Part shown: positions 56,542-64,000 of the stretch, one piece after another | Layout: each line of letters begins with the position of its first letter | Position numbering within the stretch: position 1 is the first letter of the stretch | From: Cryptomeria japonica | Lineage: Eukaryota > Streptophyta > Pinopsida > Cupressales > Cupressaceae | Direction of reading: 5' to 3' | Assembly (NCBI RefSeq): GCF_030272615.1 | Contig: NC_081406.1 | Coordinates: 165,771,521 to 165,835,520, forward strand | DNA length: 64,000 bases | Program-made: the position numbers and the translations under genes | The notes under the pieces: model-generated | What the model was told of the DNA's origin: nothing | Databases searched by the model: none | What the model saw: the letters and a program-made list of their open reading frames with translations, nothing else

Positions 56542-59500
56542 ATGAGTTTTACAACAATAAGCCCTACTTACACTATTCCCGTTAGACGAAGCCTTAGAAT
56601 TAAGTCTTTCCAAGGTTTAATTACTGAGGATATGGAACCTAATTTGAATGGCCCTTTTAACGAGGACATAGGTAATTCCTCTAATCCTCTTAATGATGAA
56701 GAAGCTCTCCATGAGGTTTCTGTAGAACAACTTTTGAAATTGGATAACCAATTTGATGATTTTCAGCAATGGATGTCTCAAGAATACCCCGATAGACAAG
56801 CTCTTTCATTAATTGAGGGTCTAAAACGTATGGTTCAAAGTGATAAGAATGGAATTGATATTTTGCGTAGTATTGCACACATCGTGGATTCGAATGTGAT
56901 GCCTATGAAGAGTTGTGCCGAAACTTTAGGTTATACACAACCTCCTACTCAAGTCAATCATTCTATTCCTTTGACCACTTCTATTGCTAGTATACCTACT
57001 TTTACATCAAACATAATGACTACTCCAATACAAAACATTCCACCTATGATCACCAGTCATGGGGGCAATCCTTCTTCTTCAATCAACCCTCTTCCTTCAT
57101 TCAATCCGACCTCTTCATTCATTCCTTCAATGAGTGTCCCTATTACATCTCCACAAATGAACATGACACAAGGGGGCAATTCATTCAACCATTCCATTCC
57201 TCCTTGTAGTGTTCCTTCTTTCCAATCATCTCCTATGACTAACTATCATAGTGTCCCACCACCTTACTCTCAATCAATACCTTCTTTCAATAACATAATA
57301 CCTCCATCACAATCTAACATGTCTAATATGAACTCTTCGACTGAAGCAACCATTAACAATCTTGCACAAACTGTCTCTTCGTTACAGCAACAAATTGCCT
57401 TTATGAATCAGTCTAAGTTTAGTGTGCCCACATTTGATGTTGCGAGCCCACTTTCTCTTGACATTGTTCGAGCTATCCCCCCTAAGCATGTTGAAATCCC
57501 ACAATTGGAGCTTTATAATGGTAAAGGTGATCCTCTAACACATATTAAGACCTTTCAAACAATATGTACTAATTTTGCTCATGACCAAAGGTTGCTTGCA
57601 AAACTGTTTACTAGAACATTAAGAGATAAGGCTCTACAATGGTATTGCTCGTTGCCTTCCTATTCTATTACTTCTTTCCAACAACTTGCAAATGCTTTTA
57701 TTCAACAATTTCAAAACAATATAAGTCCTAAAGTTACTTTGATTGATTTAATGCATTGTAAGCAAGGTGTTAAAGGAAAAGTGACTGATTTCATTGGTAG
57801 ATATAAGCATTTCTGTGCTCAAATTTCTTTTCCAGTACCTGATAATGATATTCAAAGAATCTTTATTTCTAATTTACAAAAAGATATTAGAGAAAAACTT
57901 CTGTTTTCTGAGTTTACTTCTTTCCAACAGTTGTGTGCAACTCTTCACAATTATCAACTGACTGTGAGTCAAATGGAACAAGCAAATCCTATGGCTCTGA
58001 GTGATAAGGGTGATAGTAGTCAACAACCATTTGGGAAGTTTAAATCGAACAGAGGGTTCATTAAGTTCAATGAAAACATCACCGACAACAATGTGAATGC
58101 AGCATCAGGTGTGCCTCCTATTTCTAAGTTTTTCAAGAAAGAAAGAGAGTTTACTCCTTTGAATGAATCATTGCATAGTGTTATGAATAAGTTATTGGAA
58201 CAAAATGTGCTTACTCTCCCTCCTATAAAGCAAATAGATCCTGCAAATATTAATTCACCCTATTTTGATAACAAATATTTTTGTCAATTTCATCGTCAAC
58301 CTGGGCATGATACTAAAAAATGTTTTTCTTTAAAGGGTAAAATTCAAGATTTGATTGATAATAATACTATCTCTGTTTCAGGTGTGAATGATAAAGGCAA
58401 CACATCTGTAGCTCTTCCTAACCAAAATCTTAAGATTTTTACTGATCCATTACCTTCTCATACCTCTAATGTGATTGAGACTAATGGTTCCTCTTTCTCA
58501 CCTGATGGTCTTCTGTCTATGACTCCGAATGTGACTAACTTTGTAGAGCAACAGAAAATCCCTAAAGAACCTTCCATCACATTTGATTCCAGTGAAACTA
58601 TCAGGGCACCTGATGGTCCTTTATATATAGTTGCAAAAGTCAAGAATACACCTTGCCGTGGAGTGCTTATTGATCCTTCTTGCATGGTTAATGTTATTAC
58701 TGAAGAATTTCTTTTTACTTTGCAATTGAATCAAGTGATCTATGACAAAACAAATGTGGTTGTGAAATTATTTGATGCATTTTCTTCTCCTGTAATTGGT
58801 TCTATTACATTACCTATTGAGGTCCATAACAAATCCCTTGATGTGAGGTTTGCTATTATTCCATCATCCGAACAATTTCGTGTGAAGCTAGGCTATCCTT
58901 GGCTATCTTCCATGAAAGCTATTGCTTCTCCTATTCACAAGTGTTTGAAATTTCCCCATAATGGTGAGGTTGTTACTGTTAATCATAGTCTCTTTAAACC
59001 AGCTGAAAGAACTTCTAGCGTTCCTATTGATTATTTTTGGCCTAAACAATTCCAATCTCTTCCACCGCGAAGTGATCATCTTTTCAAATCTTATCAAAAG
59101 TGGAAAAAAGATATGATCCTATCTCTAAGTGAACCTCGAACACCCAAACTTGATATTCCTATCGTTCTTGAGAAGGAAGTTCTTCCTTTGAAAGATGAAA
59201 CTAATGTCTTTCCTCAAGAAGATTCCCAACCCATTCTTATGGATATGACTATGTCTATGTCTAATAAACTTTCTAAAAGTAGACCTATACCTCCTCGTCA
59301 TGATGGAATTGGTCTCCTTCCTAAACCAAATATTCCTCCTTTATATGGAGTAGTTCCTCCTCCTTCCTCTTATAAAGAGAAGAGACCTTCCTCTTCTCCT
59401 ATTATCCAACCTAAGAGACCACAACCTAAACACCCAAGTGATAAGGATGAGAACATTCCTCCTCCTCAATCTTCTCAACTTCCTACTAAGACTAGACGAA

Positions 59501-59676
59501 ATCGTTCTGTGCGTGAACACCGACAAAAGCATCGTCTTAGAGCTTGTGCAGCTGCTTCTGAAACTTTGCAATCCCCAAAGACACCTTCAGCTAGTATTAT
59601 TCCATTTTCTCCTCAGCCGAAAATTGAGCCAAAATCTCCTAAGCATAAGATGCATGATGGTTTTGATCCTGTGTGA
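56542..59676 (+). CDS. Gag-protease polyprotein of element Y
   Basis: 1044 codons, fully open. Residues 1-130 form an N-terminal region. Residues 130-290 are rich in Pro, Ser, Asn and Gln. About 313-480 is a retrotransposon Gag (capsid) domain, with PQLELYNGKGDPLTHIKTF, ALQWYCSLPSYSITSFQQL, QKDIREKL. A knuckle-like CQFHRQPGHDTKKC lies at about 580-595. Residues 690-806 are a retropepsin-like domain with GVLIDPSCMVNVITEEFL and LGYPWLSSMKAI...HKCLKFPHNGE. Residues 860-1044 are Pro-rich and very basic. The protease active site has Asp followed by Pro-Ser in place of the usual Thr/Ser/Gly-Gly, so activity is uncertain. The first ATG of the frame fits the end of the structured leader. The product would be the particle protein. 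Pol must come from elsewhere. Confidence 0.85.
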   Translation: MSFTTISPTYTIPVRRSLRIKSFQGLITEDMEPNLNGPFNEDIGNSSNPLNDEEALHEVSVEQLLKLDNQFDDFQQWMSQEYPDRQALSLIEGLKRMVQSDKNGIDILRSIAHIVDSNVMPMKSCAETLGYTQPPTQVNHSIPLTTSIASIPTFTSNIMTTPIQNIPPMITSHGGNPSSSINPLPSFNPTSSFIPSMSVPITSPQMNMTQGGNSFNHSIPPCSVPSFQSSPMTNYHSVPPPYSQSIPSFNNIIPPSQSNMSNMNSSTEATINNLAQTVSSLQQQIAFMNQSKFSVPTFDVASPLSLDIVRAIPPKHVEIPQLELYNGKGDPLTHIKTFQTICTNFAHDQRLLAKLFTRTLRDKALQWYCSLPSYSITSFQQLANAFIQQFQNNISPKVTLIDLMHCKQGVKGKVTDFIGRYKHFCAQISFPVPDNDIQRIFISNLQKDIREKLLFSEFTSFQQLCATLHNYQLTVSQMEQANPMALSDKGDSSQQPFGKFKSNRGFIKFNENITDNNVNAASGVPPISKFFKKEREFTPLNESLHSVMNKLLEQNVLTLPPIKQIDPANINSPYFDNKYFCQFHRQPGHDTKKCFSLKGKIQDLIDNNTISVSGVNDKGNTSVALPNQNLKIFTDPLPSHTSNVIETNGSSFSPDGLLSMTPNVTNFVEQQKIPKEPSITFDSSETIRAPDGPLYIVAKVKNTPCRGVLIDPSCMVNVITEEFLFTLQLNQVIYDKTNVVVKLFDAFSSPVIGSITLPIEVHNKSLDVRFAIIPSSEQFRVKLGYPWLSSMKAIASPIHKCLKFPHNGEVVTVNHSLFKPAERTSSVPIDYFWPKQFQSLPPRSDHLFKSYQKWKKDMILSLSEPRTPKLDIPIVLEKEVLPLKDETNVFPQEDSQPILMDMTMSMSNKLSKSRPIPPRHDGIGLLPKPNIPPLYGVVPPPSSYKEKRPSSSPIIQPKRPQPKHPSDKDENIPPPQSSQLPTKTRRNRSVREHRQKHRLRACAAASETLQSPKTPSASIIPFSPQPKIEPKSPKHKMHDGFDPV

Positions 59677-59946
59677 GTTAAAGATCCTATTTTTATAAAT
59701 CTTGATGATGATATAGATGAAAATGTTATTCATGATGAAAATGTTACTTCTCTTGCTTCTGATAGTGAATATGAATATGTTGATATTGATAACCATTTAT
59801 TTAACAAATTTTCTACAGCACTTATCTTAGCTCCTAGACAAGAACAACGTGGCTTGGAACATGAACATAGCCCTTGTTTGGATCTTGTGATAGCTCCATC
59901 TGCTGTGTTGGATGTTCCTCCTCTAGCATGTTTCCTGCCTTCCTGA
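59677..59946 (+). pseudogene. In-frame continuation of the Y frame after one TGA
   Basis: The same reading frame remains open for 89 more codons after the TGA at 59674-59676, then ends in TGA at 59944. The stretch is acidic (FINLDDDIDENVIHDENVTS, then SDSEYEYVDIDNHLF) and ends VLDVPPLACFLPS. It may be a recently lost C-terminus or a readthrough extension. Confidence 0.55.
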
Positions 59947-60715
59947 AATATTGATCAGCAAGATCACGGGGTGGATGACGTGCTAGACTAGTTCATTAGC
60001 ACAGCAGACTCTCTCCTCCTCTCTTGATATCTTTTGTTACTTCTTCTATGTGTTATTCTCATTCTTCGATTTGTTGTCCTTAGTGTTGTCTACTTGAGGA
60101 TGATGCAAAGCATTGAGATCTCTTTTGGTCTCTCTCATGTTGACTCAAAAGACACATGTGTTCCCTTCTTCTAGGTGACCTTCCTTGATTGGGGAATGAA
60201 GAACAATTATGCATACATACATATGATATACATGAATTATCATACAACATACTGACCCCAAGGAAAGCGAAGTCACCTTGTGAATTGTGTCTATTATCCC
60301 TAGGTTTATCTCACACTTGGGGGCTAAATCTTTGTGATAACATGCTCCTTTCCCTTCTCATTTCTTATGTGTATCACTACCTTAAAGCAATCACCCCCGA
60401 TGAGGCATGTGCGATCGCTTTAACGTAGGGGGCATACACTCCGTTCATATCTCTTCAAGATTCTTAAAAAATTTCTTGGCGAACTTAGCTTTGCCTTGAA
60501 AATTTTTGGTATTTTTTCTTGCATGACTCATAGTGAGGGAACCGTACTACTGTCAGTCATGGTCCTCCCTCGTGATCTTCCATTTTACTTTGTCAATCGA
60601 AGTCGTAAGATCCTTAGTCCACTGGAGGCTTGGTGTATCTTGCCTCCTTGACGTGGTGAAAGTCTTTCAATGTTGTTTCCTTGTACTTTACCGGAAGTAT
60701 GGGCGTACGCTTATA
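59947..60715 (+). other. 3' non-coding region of element Y
   Basis: Non-coding. A PPT-like CACTTGGGGGCTAAATC (60313-60329) lies about 400 bp before the real PPT, and a similar motif recurs in the 3' part of element X. The short frames here look random. Confidence 0.6.
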
Positions 60716-60738
60716 CTCCCGCTAAAGTGGGAGATAAA
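60716..60738 (+). promoter_or_regulatory. PPT of element Y within a hairpin
   Basis: CTCCCGCTAAAGTGGGAG forms inverted repeats (CTCCC/GGGAG) over the purine tract AAAGTGGGAGATAAA directly before the LTR. Confidence 0.6.
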
Positions 60739-61945
60739 TGTAGCATCGTAAAATTGCGACACTTGTAATTTTGATTGCATTTGGGTCTTCACGATGGTGG
60801 TGCAACGTTGAACCTGAATGGAGACCCTGAAACCTGTTTACGACATCAAAAACTGCATCTTTCTGCACCTTGGCTTGATCCTCCTTGCACCCTGCTGTCC
60901 CGGGAGGTGGGACCATGGCGCCCAGTGCCCTGGTCCCTAGCCCTATTTTGGGCCCGGTCTCTTCTTGGGCATCAGGTCTTCAAGTTTGCAATTTGGAAAA
61001 TAATGCTCCTAGGTCAGCCTAAGGTCAGAAAAATCAGTCTCCTAACCCTAATTGACAAGTATATAAACTACATTTCCCCTCCCAAAAAAGGAGGAGGAAA
61101 AACATATGTGTGCAAGAGGCGGAAGCGATAGGCAAACATTAAAACATTCAAACATTCAAACGTTCAAGCATTCCTTCAAGCAATTGAGCATTCTAGGTCT
61201 CCATTCAAGGCTAGGTGTTGCATTCAAGACAAGGATTCAACCATTGAAGAGGAGATCACCTACAACACACAACATACAACATACATCTTCATTACACCTT
61301 CGCATGTAAGAATACAAACATTCTTACAACAAGGTATCAGTACTTGATTACATTACAAACATTTACATTTACAACATTCTCATTTCCTGGTTAATTCCAA
61401 GACCAGGGTTTGACCTGAAGGCAAACCCCTAATCCCTAACCCCCCAATCATCCTCTCTTTTCTATGTGTAGGTTGTAGGTACGTGGCTGTAATTGAAGAT
61501 CTGGAATCCTTGTGCAGAGACGAACAAATCCCCCTTCGTTTCGCGGATTTTTCGGAGGACCGTGTGCACTCTGGGCGCCATCGTCCCGTCAACTTTCACT
61601 CAAACTTGTAGGACAACATCGTCTCAACATTTTACTGCTAATTTCAGCTCCGTAGCTTTATCTCGTGTCTCTATCTCCGTCTACAAGCGAATCTTTCCTA
61701 CTTTTACATACACTCCTAGTTCAATCCTTCTATCTACATTCTTTACAAAAGAGGGTATCCTTGTTGTCTCAACCCTTGAAACTCATTTAGAATTCAATCT
61801 TGCATTGTGTGGGATTGGATCTTGTGAGTTTCAACCCCTATTTTGAATGTGAAGTCTCTCCTAAGTGAAAACCGTCAATCCTAGTGACCTCCTTTCTCTC
61901 TCCTTGGAGTGGGGGAACACCTAGGGTTCGATTTTCCGCTTTACA
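60739..61945 (+). repeat. 3' LTR of element Y
   Basis: TGTAGCATCGTAAAATTGCG to CGCTTTACA, 1207 bp. TATATAAA is at 61060-61067. Followed by catac. Confidence 0.9.
61557..61586 (+). other. Stem-loop in Y 3' LTR
   Basis: Same stem and TGCAC loop start as 54775-54804, with one loop substitution. Confidence 0.55.
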
Positions 61946-62011
61946 CATACATGTAATAGACACACATAAATATATGTAATATCTATTTTTGAACCCCAAT
62001 ATCTATTTCCA

Positions 62012-62245
62012 TTCCTAGAGGATCTTGTAGTAGATTTTCTTATTCCTCTTAAACATGTAGATTGTATATCCTATGATGGTGATACTTTAGAGGAGCTTGA
62101 GTATATCATAGGTTTTGGATGTTTCAATGAATTAGAGGCTTGTCTACTAGTTACTACTCCTCATATTCAGGTCCCATATTCATCTTCTATTGCTCTTGAT
62201 CAGCTTGGTATTTTCACATGCAAGAGCCCCATTGGTTCAAAGTAA
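62012..62245 (+). pseudogene. Unassigned coding-like fragment
   Basis: A frame of about 77 codons from 62012 to TAA at 62243-62245, without an ATG at its start, reads EDLVVDFLIPLKHVDCISYD, then LEELEYIIGFGCFNELEACL and ends TCKSPIGSK. The composition is protein-like and it lies upstream of a PPT and LTR in the same orientation, so it may be the end of a transposon polyprotein. No domain recognised. Confidence 0.35.
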
Positions 62246-62275
62246 CAAGACATTTACCATATTCCAAATATGGCC

Positions 62276-62560
62276 AATTGGGATTAATATCTTGTAGATA
62301 TTATCATCTTTGTTTTTAGAATCTTAGATTACAGATTTGGAGGAGTTTTTTCAGGACATTCAACTACTCTTTGTTGATAGCCACATAATTTTTGTTAGCT
62401 CATCATCTTCATCACTTCCAAACATAGCTAATTGGGATTAATATCTTATAGACATATCATCCTTGTTTGTGGAGTATCAAATTGCAGATTTGAAGGATTA
62501 TCTTATGGACATTCATCTCCTCTTTGCTGATAGCCACACTAGTTTCTTCATCCTATCTTT
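62276..62560. repeat. Tandem duplication, period about 154 bp
   Basis: Two copies start AATTGGGATTAATATCTT at 62276 and 62430 and share GCAGATTTG/ACAGATTTGG, GACATTCA and TTGCTGATAGCCACA-type segments. Diverged by substitutions. Confidence 0.6.
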
Positions 62561-63139
62561 ATTATCTTTTGATCTTTTCTACATGAATCTTCATAGGTTT
62601 ATGTATTGAAATTATCTCATTCCAATGTAAGGATATTTGAGTAGTTTTTAGAGGAATATATATCATTTATATTTAGATTCCTATTTCTTCTTGTTTATTG
62701 GGATGACTTCTCTAATCACCAATAGATTTTTTCCTTCCTAAGGGAATACAATTTATTTGTAGGTAATAGATCTTGATCTATCTTTAGGTGTTTCATCATT
62801 GCTATAGGAGTCACTTCTTTATATGGGGATCCATATTTTAATTTTCTTTTTCCTAATGGGGGACATCTATTTTACTTGTGTGATAGAATCAATCCTTTGG
62901 GATCACATCAAGTCCTCCTTCTATCCTTTTACTACTAGTGTAGTTATTTTATTCTATTTATTTTGGAGAGGAGTTCTTTTCGATGTAGTTTTCTTCTTTT
63001 CTATAGTTATGAGAAATTGCATTTTTTTGTACATGGTACCTAATTAGGCCTCTTAGTTAGGACCCATCCATTCGTTTATCCATCTTTGCATTCATCATTA
63101 GGTTTTGAGATTTTCCCTAAGTTGATCTTAAAGGTTGGG
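62561..63139. other. Non-coding sequence before the terminal LTR
   Basis: T-rich. A 74-codon plus-strand frame at 62823-63047 is hydrophobic but lacks any recognised motif. Confidence 0.45.
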
Positions 63140-63150
63140 CAGGGGGGGCA
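63140..63150 (+). promoter_or_regulatory. Putative polypurine tract
   Basis: CAGGGGGGGCA precedes TGTTAG, the usual form of an LTR element's PPT and LTR start. Confidence 0.55.
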
Positions 63151-64000
63151 TGTTAGAGTAATTAGGATATCATATTAGCAATTAATTAATCAATCATTAA
63201 TTTTTAAGGTCCCTCATGACTTCATTACACTTAAGAAATACTTAGGAGTCTTTTTCTACGATTAGATTGGGATAATTATAGACCATGTTTTCTTAATTCA
63301 GATGATTAAGACAATTGTCATTCTCTTATTTAATCATCTCCTAGGGTTTTCATCTATGGTTTTATCTTTATGCTTTTATAAGAATTCATTATATTCATTG
63401 AAATCTATCTAGATTATTCATGTTAATCTCAATATAAAATTATCTCTTGGATAAATATCTCTCGCAAGGTTGCATAGCATAAAATATATTTTTTTTCTAT
63501 TATATGTGATAGGTGTTTTGGTTGCAGGTGATTTCTAGAATTTGTGGGATTAACTATCAAATCCAACTCTATGTGTCTTATGCTAGTGTGGTTGGCATAT
63601 TGATTTATACAATAGTATGCACTAGGCCAAATAAATCCCAAGTAGTTAGAGTTGTAAGAAAGTTTATGTCTAACCCATGAAGGGAACATTGAAATTATGT
63701 CAATAGGGTTTTAATTTATTTGCAAGGTATTTCTAATTATTGTTTGGGTTATTTTGGTTCTAATAGTGTTGATAAGAAGTTTAACATATGATAGAGAGAT
63801 TGAGTGAGAAGTTGCTCAATAAGACTAAATTGGTTTAATTTATTTTGTGGACCCAAGGATATGCTTTTTATTTTATGTTCAATTAGTGTTTGGAAACATC
63901 AAGATTCAACACCCACACCTCTCCTCAGCAATCACCCTATTGTGTGTTATACAACTTTGTTCTAGCTTGCTTCCTCAAGGCTACTCAAATCCTCCACCAT
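63151..64000 (+). repeat. Probable LTR start, cut by the window end
   Basis: It begins TGTTAGAGTAATTAGGATAT after a G-rich tract and has a TATAAG box in GCTTTTATAAGAATTC near 63374. The end is outside the window, so neither the second LTR nor a TSD can be checked. It is probably the 3' LTR of another element whose internal part was partly at 61951-63139. Confidence 0.5.

Larger units (their letters stand above)
53935..61945 (+). mobile_element. Gypsy-like element Y: Gag-protease only, apparently recent
   Basis: LTRs 53935-55163 and 60739-61945 are nearly identical by eye, apart from a 31-bp duplication and scattered substitutions. The exact target-site duplication is catac on both sides. It has TATA boxes, a PBS-like TTTTGGTGAACCCGACG, a long structured leader, one open 1044-codon frame with Gag, knuckle and protease-like domain, and a PPT. 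RT, RNase H and integrase are absent and there is no space for them, as only 1.06 kb separates the stop codon from the 3' LTR. It matches the idea of terminal-repeat elements that keep only Gag-related coding sequence and depend on other elements for replication. Confidence 0.85.

Overview
This window looks like repeat-dense nuclear DNA from a seed plant with a large genome. It is AT-rich, has no bacterial-type operons, and is almost entirely built from nested LTR retrotransposons of the Ty1/copia and Ty3/gypsy superfamilies. A gymnosperm is possible from the element types and nesting, but the sequence alone does not prove it. I found no convincing intact host gene. The only candidate is a coiled-coil reading frame at the left edge. 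No tRNA, rRNA or CRISPR array was seen.

Layout, left to right. 13-618: coiled-coil ORF, possibly a 3' exon. 2643-3326: a short minus-strand retroposon with an A-rich tail and a 13-bp target-site duplication (TSD). 3420-3930: TG/TA microsatellites. 4428-35484: a minus-strand copia element without pol (LTRs 4428-5555 and 34353-35484, PBS, PPT, coiled-coil Gag remnant, CCHC knuckles, extra ORF, likely TSD acaag/aaaag). It is split by a minus-strand gypsy array at about 9626-33459. The array holds three head-to-tail units of about 8.3 kb that share LTRs (LTR-int-LTR-int-LTR-int-partial LTR). Each unit keeps protease, RNase H and integrase remnants but has no visible reverse transcriptase or capsid. 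35506-49542: plus-strand gypsy-like element X, with TSD tgtgt/tgtgc, a G-patch and knuckle remnant and no pol. Inside X lies a decayed but full-order plus-strand copia element (39432-46751, exact TSD taagt). 49548-53929: AT-rich sequence with nothing recognised. 53935-61945: plus-strand gypsy-like element Y, with exact TSD catac, very similar LTRs and an open 1044-codon Gag-protease frame but no RT, RNase H or integrase. 61951-64000: remnants ending in the start of another LTR at 63151.

How the parts relate. Apart from the 39-47 kb copia element, every LTR element here whose internal region can be read lacks core replication domains. X and Y have related LTR ends, primer sites, leaders and 3' ends, and would need enzymes supplied in trans. 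The most interesting signal is a stem-loop built on GGACCGTG, with TGCAC at the start of its loop. It recurs seven times, in the LTRs and untranslated leaders of X and Y. In the leaders it sits inside a longer hairpin of about 80 nt. It is a candidate RNA packaging, dimerisation or translation-control element shared by non-autonomous elements. A second unexplained signal is the cluster of TCGTACGA-like sites in the leader of the gypsy units.

All calls come from reading the sequence and its conceptual translations. Percent identities, insertion ages and database matches were not computed.
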